A DNA stretch of 64,000 bases. Origin: Acridotheres tristis. Taxonomy: Eukaryota; Chordata; Aves; Passeriformes; Sturnidae. Made by a program: the position numbers and the translations under genes. Every line of letters begins with the position of its first letter. Positions within the stretch are counted from its first letter, which is position 1. The notes beneath the pieces are model-generated. The model saw only the letters and a program-made list of their open reading frames with translations, ran no database searches and was not told where the DNA came from. This document shows, one piece after another, positions 1 to 11,365 of the stretch. Where the stretch lies: assembly GCA_037013685.1 (NCBI GenBank), contig CM072919.1, forward strand, positions 47,671,616-47,735,615, read 5' to 3'.

Positions 1-1330
1 AGAAATAAAAAAAAAGATGGTCACAGGAAACACAGTTCATTTTAAACAATCATTATTATATCATCAAGTTGTTAATACAGCTCCCCCCACCTTTATAGCA
101 CCAATCATATGAAGACCTCAATTCTATGTGTTTTAGAAAGTGCATTCACACTTTCCCAGTCCCCCCATCCCATTTTCCCTCCCAGCCTCTTCATACTCAT
201 ACACAACCACTGGACTTTACAGAACTAGAACCAGGTCTGTCTCTGATAATTAGCTCAGCTGGCTGCAGCATAAATAAAGAAATGCACTTAGGGGCTGTAG
301 TCTGTGACATGGTTTAACAGAGCATAAAAAGGTGCATCTGTTAACATGCCTGAATTCAGTCACCTTACTGTCACCCACAGAAAGATACCACCTCTGAAAT
401 CTGCCAATGCTGTTTTGCAAACAAGAGGCCACTGTTGTATTAAATTAACCAGACTGTGAACGTGCAAAGTGCTGCCTCTTAAAAATCGTGCTGTCTTGGC
501 TTACAGTGGTGTTGCAATGAGTCCCTCCAGTATCTATTAGGATGACCTGTGGCACTGAATACTTCAACACTCTTCTGGCTAGTATTGTTGACCTTTGTCA
601 GCTTGATAAAAAAGCAGAGCCTAGAAATGTGCTTGTCATTTTCAGTGAAGGAGGAGGCTTCATGGAGAAGCATGGAGAAGGGGAGGGGGCTGCAGGGAAG
701 CACAGAGATGCCAACAGCCTGTTTTTGCTTAAATTAGGATGCTGAATCCAGGACAAAATTGCAGTCTGCTTCCCTTCTCTTCCCCAGCAGCCCCATGTCT
801 CTCACCCCTTTCTTCCCCTGACTGTTGCTACTAGATTTGAGGTCTGAAATAATGAGGAATGTCTGCGTGATCAAAGTTACTGTCTGCCTCCTGGTCTCCA
901 AAGAAGCCCTGCTATGTGTATTTGGTAGGCGACAAACAGCTTGTTGTAATGTATTTGAAGGTAATACAATCACACTTTTGTTATGTTCTTTGAACATTTA
1001 TTTGCTTTATAGTTAAGTAATACTAAAGAAAAAAAAAACTAAAACCTTTTAGGTTTTGCTTTTATTCAGCTGTGTAAGGATTTTTAAAATATTTGCAAGA
1101 AAAATGTAGCTTCAACAGGGGATACAGCAAGCATATTTCACTGAATTGATAAGTTCTTAATTTCACAGATATGTAATTCATTTGAAAATGTTGATTAAGA
1201 TCTAGTTAGCTTTGTCCAGATACTTTACAAGATAACTGGGTATCTGTTTTCAGCACATGTTTGTGCTATATATACTATTATTTATACAGCATGATATTTT
1301 TACTAATTTTTCTATTAGTGTGTATTATAT

Positions 1331-1357
1331 ACATATATATATATACACACATATATT
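1331..1357 (+). repeat. TA/CA microsatellite
   Basis: An imperfect run of alternating AT with a short CA stretch, about 27 bp. No associated gene signal. Confidence 0.75.
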
Positions 1358-1912
1358 AAAAAGTATTCTTCAGATGGTCCAACTGAGTGTCTTATCCATT
1401 AGAAAGTGATGTAATGCCAGTGGGAACTAGTCCCACACAGCTTGAATCAAAATTTATTCCACTAGGCAGTAACAAAATGTGGATGACCAGGAGGGGTGAT
1501 GCATTCTCTACTGTATTTTGAAGATTTTTACACTGGAAATATCCCACCCAGTTGTGCTTGGCCCTTTAGTCCTGACACTGGGCCACACCTGCATTCCTGC
1601 TGTCCAGACCCATCTTTGTTTTTGCCAACTGTCTTTACCAAAGAATATCTCCAGGGGGAAAAAATCTAAAAATCTGGAAAAAAAAAAAAGACAACCAAAA
1701 AAACCCCCAAACCAGAAAACCCACACATTAACATTTACCTTATTGCTTGGAGAGAGAATGGGGAGGGAATGAAGTTGCTATCAAGAGAGATGATAGTGCT
1801 TCAACATCCCTTTATCTGAGGGCTGTGAAGTTATAATAAGCCAGCTGTGAAACAGAAGAAAAAAAGTCACTAAGTGCTCTTCAGTTCCCTTGATTTTTTT
1901 CCCCAGTTATGA

Positions 1913-1962
1913 CTTTTCCCTCCCTTTCCCCCCCTTTTTTCTTTTTTTTTCCCCTCTTTTTA
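1913..1962 (+). repeat. Polypyrimidine low-complexity tract
   Basis: A nearly unbroken run of T and C. On the other strand it is purine-only. Confidence 0.8.
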
Positions 1963-4412
1963 ATCTCAAGGGAATTTTGAGAGAAGCAAACCTAAAGGGA
2001 AAAAAAAAAAAAAAACAAAACTGAGGTTTATGTAAGAAGAAATTAAGGTTAATGATCATTGGCTCATTTTCCTAGTCCGTGGGTGTGGATGGAGGAGTAA
2101 TCAGTGCAGGTGGCCTTGCCAGTTGGGAGTTTTTCTTTGTCATCAAGAAAATAAGGAGAGTGCAAGGATTGAATTACCGCAACTATTTCAGGGCTAACCG
2201 TATTTTGTTTCCCCATTGGCTCAGATTTAAGGACAGAAAGCTGACATTAATTTTATCCAAAAGAAAAGCACAGTTAATGCTCTATATATTCTAAGATAAT
2301 TTGACTGAATATGTAAGAATCTGCTTGTTCAAATGCATGTCTAGTGTAGTCTTACAAATAATTTTTGCATATAACACACTGAAAAGCAAAGTATTTTTCT
2401 TAATTTGCTCAGACAATTTATGCCTCTGTACCCAATTACCACTAACTTTATTGAATTTTTAAGAGCTGCTTATTAAAATATGTGCTCCAACTGCTTCTGT
2501 TGGCTTCCCAGGTGCCTGTTATTACATGTCAAGGTTCTCCCTTCTAACTTTTAGAGGATGTACGGAATTGAAGGAGTTCTAAAGAAGTGTGTGCTGGCCC
2601 TGAAGTGATATCTAGTGGGCATTCACATCTTGGCTATGGAAGAGCAGGTCTTTAAATTAAAAAAAAATACCACGAAATAATGAAATTACAAATAATTCAG
2701 GCAAACAATCCCTTGATAAGTCCCACTTAGAAGTCTTCTACATCAATGATGCTTTGTGTGTGGTGTTGCTGGAAGGGGTAATGGTCAAGAGATTTCTATT
2801 TTGAATACAGAAAAATGAGAAATAAAACTCAAGAGGAGTCTTAAAAAGCTATTAAGTAGGAGGAAAAACAACAGTCAGAGTGTTTTGATATGTTTGTATG
2901 TGTTTATTACACATGCAGTTGCCCATCCATGCTGTATCACCTTTGACTAGAAGAGGAATGTAACTACGAAATAGATAGTTTCAAGACATGATATAGTCAT
3001 CAGTAGCAACTGTTATTTTAGCACAAAATCTGTGTGCATGTTAGTTTATAAGTAATGTAGTTTCAGTTAAAATAGAGACTTAAAACTACTATGTGTTTTC
3101 ACTGCTCTGGGGGTTTTGGTTTTATTTAATAAAGCAGATAGCAATACCCCATTCACACCTTAAGAGGAACAACAGGGTTACAAATGTAGTTGCTATTATT
3201 CAAAATAAATTACAGCATGAGGAGGTTTAACTGCAAGAATAGGGGTCCAGATTTTGGTTCCCTCGGTCCTCTGAGGTAAGTGTCAACATATAGCTGAATA
3301 TTCATGAGACTTCATTAATATGAATAGTTGGTCTGCTGCTGCACCTTATCATGGTTTATTAATAACTTATGGACAGACCACTCCCAAGCATACAGAGGGC
3401 AAGAATACTTTAATGATTGAAGCATCTTCTCAGTGAAAAAGAAAGAATGAGATGTTTTATTTCAGCAGCACCGTTTGAAAAGCTGTAGTTAAGGTGTGTG
3501 TAGTACATTGTGATTCAGGTTGTATCAGTAACACTTGAACTACAAATCCCAATTTTTTTTCAGTGTTTAAAGTTGCATATAAAATGTTGTTCCAGGCTGA
3601 AAGATGACATAAAGAAATATCTGCCGTTAAGGAATTATTTTTTTGGCCAAATCTTTTAGCATAACCTTTTATCTGTTTTTTTATTTTAAGTCAGTGAATA
3701 GAAGGGAAATAAAATTAATGTTACAATTTCAAGGCTTTTTTCCTCTTAACTGATGAAAGTAAAATGAAATTAAATTAAAACCAAAAATGTTGGCATATGG
3801 TCCATAGCAAGGCCTAGTGTTTCTGGCATTGAAAAATACTGTTTCTTACGCATGCAAAAAGAAGTTTTTAAAAACTCACTTTGCATTAAGTCACCTTGCT
3901 GTTGATAGATTATTCTAGTTATGATACATAGATTATGTCACTAAAGAAGGAGGATAATGTGGCAAAGATTGTGAATTCAGAATTTTTTTTTAAAATTCTG
4001 CTCTTGAAAGCATTTAACCTTGTATGTATAATTTCTTAATGTTTTTGAGATACTCATAGCATACTAGTCAGTAATTATATAGTCATATTTTGTAAATAGT
4101 ATCCGCAGTAAAAGCACACTGTGCTTTCTTTCATCATTTACTAATCAGTTAGGAGCTTAACAGTTTCTCAAGTAAAAGTGCATGCAGTGGTACTTGATTG
4201 TTATCCATAATAATGCAACTTCTGTCATTTCAGAGAAGTAGCCAATTTTATGTTCCATGTTGCACTTTAAGTTAGTAAGCGTTAAAGTTGTGTTGTGAAA
4301 CCTCCATTAAACTGAGAATTGACAATGTTGACAACACTGTTATATTTTTAATGCAATAATTACATTCCACAGTTTATACTGAGAATACTGAGCCTTTTTT
4401 GCATTTTTCGCG

Positions 4413-4490
4413 TTTTCCCTTTCTTCCTTCTCCTTCTCCTTCTCCTTCTCCTCCTCCTTCTTCTCCTCCTTCTCTTTCTCCTTCATCTCC
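4413..4490 (+). repeat. CTTCTC-type polypyrimidine repeat
   Basis: About 78 bp of C and T dominated by CTTCTC and CTCCTC units, with a single A near the end. It is purine-only (GGAGAA-like) on the minus strand. Confidence 0.9.
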
Positions 4491-6233
4491 TGTGCTCTCT
4501 GCCATTTCTTTCTGTGTGTCTTTTAAAATTTTAATCCTGAAAGACCACTGACGTAAATAAAAACTGAATCATGAAGTGGAACTGAAGAAATTTCATCCAT
4601 TAATCTCTATCCAACAAGAGTGGGTAAAAATGTTTAAGAATTATTAGAAAGGTTGTTTTGTTTGGGGTTTCTCCCCCTTATTTTTGTCCTTGATAAAGTT
4701 AAAAGAGAGGGGCATTTGGTGGAAGAAGCTGCATGTTTTTTCATAAGCTTTTAAATTTTTTTTTAGTATCTAGCACGCAACCTTCCAATGAAGTTTCTTC
4801 TGAGACTGAAATGTTTCTTTTGTGATTAAAAGCACTGAAGTACCCTGGATCAGGGGATTACTAGTTAGATACAGATTCTTGCTGCTTTAGGTCACCAGTT
4901 TGAATTCAGTCCAGGCCATCATCAGACTGCTGTTAACATCTGAGGGCATCATGGCATTCTCAGACCAATTCCCCCAATTCCCAGTAGGCACTTTTTCTCC
5001 TTCCTTCCATTCTCTAGTCTTTCTCTCCGGGGTTGAATTCCTTATGTTGGGAAGTTATCCTGCCAAGTTTAAGTGAGTTCTGTCATCCATGCTTGGATCC
5101 AGTTTTTCCCTCACCTATGAATAGTTCATCCACAGTCACTTCTTTTATATTACTTACTCGGGTGTGACGTTACCATCATCACAATCATTGATGTGCCCTT
5201 CTAATGTTTTAAGACAGTGTGAAATAGGCAGATACTTGCCTCAGAAAACTGAAAAAGAAACAAATAAAAAAATGTCCTAAAATAAACAGTTCTCCCCTCC
5301 CCTTACCCCCCTCCTGAAACACAGCTGTGTTATGTAGGGTTTTATGGATTAAATGCTTGGCAGAGGTGCTGGAGTTGATAGGATTTCTGTTTACAGTAAG
5401 ACAGCCTCATCCATGGAACTCAATTTCATTTGGCTGCCAGATTCTGGGCTGGCTACCCTTCTGATCATTCTTATCTCTCAGGAAAGATGAGAGGGTAAAG
5501 TTAATATTAATATCTCAAGGGGAAGAGCCAATGGGGTAAAGTTAAAATTACCAGGTTTTTTGTATAGGGCATGGGAATATTTCCATTTGGACGCCTTTAC
5601 AATCATGGGAAGTCACAGAGAATTTTTCAGTATCTTTGTGGAAGAAATAAGCAAAAAGACTTTTGGATGATATTTGTGTAGGGCCACCCACTGCAGCCTT
5701 TTTATGGATATGACCATTTTGTTATGCGCCTGTATCTCTGTATTTGGGTACAGAAAAGAAATAAAAATAAATAAATACATTGGGTAAGTTGTCAGTAATC
5801 ACAACAGGAGGCTGAGGGATGAAATGAGCCATGGAGGCTAAGCTACTTTTTCAGCCGTGAAATTGACCTTCTTGGGTCAGGGTTATGACATGCTGGTAGA
5901 CCGAGGAGTGTGTCGAGGCTGTACTGCTGCTACCTGCAGAGGTAGAAAAAGGGGACTTGTAGTGCTGAGGTTACCTGTTCACCTCTTCTACAGCCCTTAC
6001 ATTTGCCCTTCACAGTCAGGGTTTTTTTTTTTTTTTTTAATGTTAATGTTATTCTGAGTGTTTAATGTATCAGCAGATAATTATTGGAAATGGTTTGTAT
6101 CAAGCTAGGAAATACAAGGGAAATAGCCCAGATTGGCAGCAGAAAGGCAGGGTAGTGTAATTGTCCATTCCTTTCTAGCATTTATAAGCTAGATTTTATA
6201 ATTGCTGGGTATGCTTCCCCCACACACCAAAAT

Positions 6234-6373
6234 AAAAGCCAACAAAACCAAAAAGAACCCCAAAAACCAAACCAAACAAAACCAAAACAAACCAAAACCA
6301 AAACGAAACAAAAAAACCCCCAACAACAACAAAACAAAACAAAAACACCAACCCCCCCCCAAAAAAAAAAAAA
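6234..6373 (+). repeat. A/C-rich low-complexity tract without T
   Basis: 140 bases on the + strand with no T at all, built from aaaacc, caacaa and aaccaa units and ending in a run of nine C followed by a run of A. No open frame here is credible: the long frames on both strands only reflect the biased composition (Lys/Asn/Pro/Thr or Phe/Gly/Val). Confidence 0.9.
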
Positions 6374-9300
6374 GTTACACCCTTTAGCATTAATTTAGAG
6401 CGAGAAATAATTGTGCTCTTAGGTGAGCAAAGCAGAAGTCAGGTCCATTACTCTGCTCTGCCTTTGTGTATGTTTACTGTGATGCCTAGGCAGGAAGGTG
6501 GGGTGATGGGGAGTCGGAGATAAGTCTGTGTCTTGCAGGTTTAAGAAGAGTGCGTTCATTGCATCCTACTGCAGAGTTCAGAGTTTATTCACATCACCTA
6601 TAAACAAAGGTAAAAGGCATAGAGACAGGTGTAATTCAGAGGTTCTTGAAGTCTGATAAGACTATCTAAGTTATCTATTTATTTTCTGGTACATATTTTG
6701 AAGCTTCCTAACAAAGTATATCTTGCATACATAACATTTTTTTCTAAGACTACAAGAAGACAGAGGCAGTCCATGATATGTTCATCATACCTGACTTCTA
6801 CATACCAGTTTGTACCTGACTTCTCTGTCATGAATGCACGTAAAAACCCATGTTTTTCCAACCCGTCCACTGGTGAAAACTGGAAGTAATCACACATTTT
6901 TCTGTAAAATTTGCCTTTTCACACACCTAAGTCTTGCACAAATATTTTATTACATACATACATAGTCAGACTCTCAGAGGCCAAAAGTGGGAGTGTAGCA
7001 GTTTTACTTTAAATAGCTAGTTTTAAAATTGCACTTGCATCATTGCAGGGGAAAAGTACATATCTAAATAGATACTTAACACAATTAAGTAACTGCACAT
7101 TGAACAGTAATTTGCATACGTAATGGGCTTTTTTGTAAGCAAACAGAGTAAGAGAAAAAGGATGAAGGGGCTTATGTCTGGTGCCCATCTTTAAAAATTG
7201 CTGCCAGAAATATCTCAGTTTGCTTAGTGAGTAAGATTTAGCAGGATTTGTTTGGAATACTTGAGAGACTGTAAACATACTACAAAACCATGTTAACACA
7301 AGATTATCTTATTAGACAAACCTCTTCAATTGCTTTGGAATGCTTAGTTTACTAATACAAGCCAAAGTCTTAGTTTATTTATTTATTTTTTTTGCAATCC
7401 TTCTTTTTCTCCATCCTGACATTGTTTTAATGAATTGAGGCAGGGGGAACCTCTTTTTTCCTTAAGAAAAGGAATCTTATCCCATTCCCTAACCACAGAC
7501 AATGTTACAGACAATATTTTGGGAGTAGATAAAATTGCTCTCATGCTTTCTTTCTAAGGGTAAAGGCAATTGTGCATGGAGTTGGCCAGCCTGTGGCTGT
7601 CCACCATCTGTGTAAGGAATTCACAATCCCAGACAAAAGAAATTGGCAAAGTCTTCTTTCTGTCTGTTCTCCAGAGCCTTGAGATAGCCATAAAACACCT
7701 GGACAAAATCAGCAGGTGATGGCAGGGGAAAGAGAATGATCAGTCACAGGCATTGTTGAATCCTTTGAACATTACTTATAGCTTGGACACTGCTGTCACC
7801 AGACACAGTTTGATCTTTGGTGAGCTTTCTGGAAGTGCTTTTTTTCCCTGGCTTTATGACAACAGGGGGAACCAGATAATGCTGTGGAGGCAAAGCAGAA
7901 TTTCCCCATGTTGTAATTTCTATCTCACCTCGTAATTTCATTTTTTTTTTACCTGTATTTCTACTTAAATAGTCTTGCAGGAACAAAGGCAGTTTTTTAT
8001 ATGCAGAAAAAATGTGTCATATATTTTTACCCTTGTGCCTACCCTAACAAGCAGTGTTTATCTGTGACCTGAAACTAAAATTTAAAAATGTTGTAAAAAT
8101 TGAGGTACATCACTGTCTTTCTATTCCCTTTCGTGACGATTTACACAAAACTTGAAATAATGACAATTTTAAAACTAAGGAATGCCATTTTCTTTCATGT
8201 TCTTCTGTTATCCTATTCATAAGAAAACTTACTTTCTTGCTTATTTATGATTTCTTAGAACTTGTTGTTGATCATTAACTATGACCTTTATGTAATTGAC
8301 TGGAAACAGTATGAAGTTTGTGAAAAATCTATGCTTTCATTCACTTCATGTTTTCTTGTATCACTTCCACACCATGTACATGTTTTTCAACCTGTGCAAA
8401 TGTTATCATAATAAAATTAATCTTGAATTTAACAAGAGAATGAAGTGACAGATTAATATCTACAGAAGAGCATCTATACATGAAACAAATACTGCCACAA
8501 GAACGTGCCACTTTTCGCAGGAGAGGAAGGCGCTTCCTACCCATTAACCTGTTGAATTGGAGTCAGAATTTCACTGCAGGGGTACTTAGCATTGAGACTG
8601 ACTGTCTTCCCAGTGTCAAGGGGTTAAGTTTGTAGCTGTTGTTTTGTTGCATTCCCAAAGTGAAGTCTAAACCATATCAAACAACTGCTGGATCACTTCA
8701 CACTTCAGCTGTCCCCTGAATCCTTCTCCCTCCTGGTGTTTTCTCTCTTCTCTCCCCTCCCTATGCTCCTGCAAGTACAACACTTCTTCACAGGGCTAGT
8801 GTCAAGCTTCAATGAATATAGCTCTGTCTTGCTAAGTGTATTAATGCTGTGCTCTGCTTCGGACATAAACCTCATTGCTCACCATAACGCCTCTGTGTGG
8901 GTTTGTGTGTGCATGTGTGCATGCATGAGGTGAGGTTGTTTGTTGAGGGAGGAACTGAATGCTGCAATTGTTTGACTCTTTCTGTAGCCCATATTACATC
9001 TTTTAATCAGCTTGTTTGAACGATAGGAAAATAAGGGTTGAGATTTAAGGTTTAAAAAAAAGTTAACTGGAGAATATTCTGTTATTTAGCTGCAAAATAA
9101 TTTGTGGGTAACTAAAACTAAGAAAACTTCATTCTGCATTAGTTCTGCTTTCTCAGTGTGGAAAGTGTATGTAGCATCCACAGAATGAGTTACCAAAAGT
9201 GTTAATATCTTTTAACAGCAGTAATAATAACCCTTTCACTTCAGTTAATCATGTGCTAATCTCTTGGTAAGTCAAAAGTATTAGACCATTTTAAATTCAT

Positions 9301-9757
9301 TGTGTCAGCTCAGCCAAAGTAACTGGCACAGCGGTGTAAACATTTGGAAGAAAAGTCCTTCAAACTAAAATAACGATGCCATAAAGTATTTTGCTAGTTC
9401 TACACAGGAATTCTAAGGATATCATTAGTTTCAGGTGCTGGACAAAAGGATTTGAGTTTTTACTGAAACAAAATTACTGCTGTTTTATCCTAATGTGTAC
9501 TATTTCTGAATTGGACTTCACTGTTTACTACTTCTCACTAAGCAACTAAGCAGAATTCATTATCCGAAAGATTTCTCTACTTGAAATGTTGTTTTTTTTT
9601 CTTGTAAATGAATTACTGATGTTTGCATGAAGCTACTTGTTTCTGAATTTTTTTTTTAAGTTTGTACCTAATGAGGGAATTAAGCATACATTATTTTCTT
9701 TTAAAATTTGTCTTGGTTGTGTAGCCTAAAGTCAATACCTAAGCTTTTATCATATAT

Positions 9758-10352
9758 GCATAGAATTTTAAGGCTTGGAAGGGACCTTAAAGATCATCGA
9801 GACTCAAACCCCCTGCCATGGGCACTTCTCACTAGACCAGGTTGCTCAAGGCCTTACCCTAGCTGGCTTTAATACTGCCAGGGGTGGGGACCAGCAACTT
9901 CCCTGGGCAGCCTGTTCCAATATAATGTTCCTGTTCACCACCCTCATAATAAATAATATTTTCTTAGTTTCTAGCCTAGATTTCCCCTCTTTCAATTTGT
10001 ACCTATTCTCCCCTTTCCTATCACTACAGTTCCTGATGAAGAGTCCCTCTCCAGCATCCCTGTAGGTTCGTGTCAGATACTGGAAGGTTTCTGTGAGGTC
10101 TCCACAGAGCCTTCTGTTCTCCAGGTGGAACAGCCCCAAATTTCTCAGCCTGACTTCACAGGGCAGGTGCTGCAGTCCTCTTATTAACATTGTATCTCTC
10201 CTCTGGGCTTGCTCCAACAGTTCCATGTCCTTGTTTTGTTTGGGGCCATGGAGTTGGATGAAGCACTCCATAGAGGAGGAGAATCACCTTCTTCAGCCTG
10301 CTGGCCACACTGCTTTGGATCCAGCCCAGGATTCCATCCCTTTGCTCAAGCT
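9758..10352 (-). mobile_element. CR1 LINE fragment, 3' part
   Basis: Reading the + strand, the block begins with the reverse complement of the CR1 3' end (tagaattttaaggcttgga, then the agggacc...agatcatc signature), so the element lies on the minus strand. The minus strand keeps an open frame of 141 codons at 9846-10271 with the CR1 ORF2 tail pattern (HLPCEVRLRNLGLFHLENRR, then a KLKEGKSRLETKK block). It is 5'-truncated: nothing matches the reverse transcriptase core. The upstream edge near 10352 is approximate. The copy is degraded and not expected to move. Confidence 0.92.
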
Positions 10353-10631
10353 TACCTCCTTACAGATTGTTTTTGGATTTGTTTTTGTCCCATCTACCAC
10401 TCTTCTTTACAGTATTCTTCAAATCACTCCCTGAAAGGCTCAATCAGTTATTCACAACCTTCATAATTAGGCTATTCAGTTTAGACTTAATACAAATAGT
10501 GATAAAAGTTCATAATAAGAATAATTTTTGTTCCCACTTAGTCTTACATTATAAATGGTCATATATACTATGTGGTTTCGTCTTTCGTAAAAGACTTCAG
10601 TGATCACCCATGTAGTTAGTTAGCTATCAGA

Positions 10632-10688
10632 ATACTATATACTATATACTATACTATACTATACTATACTATATACTAATACTATATA
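10632..10688 (+). repeat. ATACT pentanucleotide repeat
   Basis: About 57 bp of actat and atact units, with four uninterrupted atact units in the middle and atactatat variants on both sides. Confidence 0.9.
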
Positions 10689-11013
10689 GGCTCTTTTCTA
10701 CCTGTCTAGAGTATTTTGAATTAAAAGATTGTGTTTCATGTTGAAAATGTGAATATATTATCAGAATACTGTAAATCTCAATAGGCCTGTTACTAGTTTT
10801 TTCTCTTTGAAAAATCGCTTTTATATGACAAAATTGAAAATGCAGTTTTTTATTTTAAATCTTAAATTTGAAAATATCATTTAAATTTCTTTTTATGTCT
10901 ACCTAAATTTCTTACTTCTCCATTTAAATAATTCATATCATGTGCATAAATGAAGTTTGTGTATGAGTGTAAAAGGTAAATTTGATTTGTGATCTTTTTA
11001 TTTCATGGGTTGG

Positions 11014-11043
11014 ATTTTTTTTTGTTGTTTGTTTGTTTGTTTT
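11014..11043 (+). repeat. GTTT-rich low-complexity tract
   Basis: A T run followed by gttgtttgtttgtttg. It is the complementary type to the A/C-rich tracts elsewhere in the window. Confidence 0.7.
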
Positions 11044-11261
11044 GCCCTGACTACGTCTGAAGGGGCCACAAGTTATAGCTGACCTCAGGAAAAGAATGGA
11101 GAATCATCTTATTCCTACTTGACTTTGCAGACCTATGTTCTCTGGGTATACCTCAACAGATAGTAGTATGTTTTACCCAGTGCATACATTAGTTTTGATT
11201 CTTGTGAGGAAATAGAACCCACAGCTTGGACACTGTCCTTTATTTCTATCAGGTCTGAAGC

Positions 11262-11365
11262 ACTGTAGGAATCAAGTCACTTTAATTATTCTCATTTCTA
11301 GATGGGAAAATTGAGGGAAAGAAATTACTTGCCCGGTGTAATAATGGTGGACTGTGTCAGGCATT
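11262..11365 (+). mobile_element. MIR-like SINE remnant
   Basis: Contains ctcatttctagatgggaaaa, ttgagggaaag and attacttgcccggtg in the order of the MIR core (Pol III-derived ancient SINE: pyrimidine-rich start, 'gatggggaaactgag' type centre, 'acttgccc' block). Diverged. Edges are approximate, and assignment is by eye only. Confidence 0.55.

Noticed and set aside
6196..6390. Paired open frames on both strands over the A/C tract
   Set aside because: They result from low-complexity composition (Phe/Gly/Val against Lys/Asn/Pro); no domain.
9846..10271. 141-codon minus-strand open frame as a host gene
   Set aside because: It is the ORF2 C-terminal remnant of a CR1 element.
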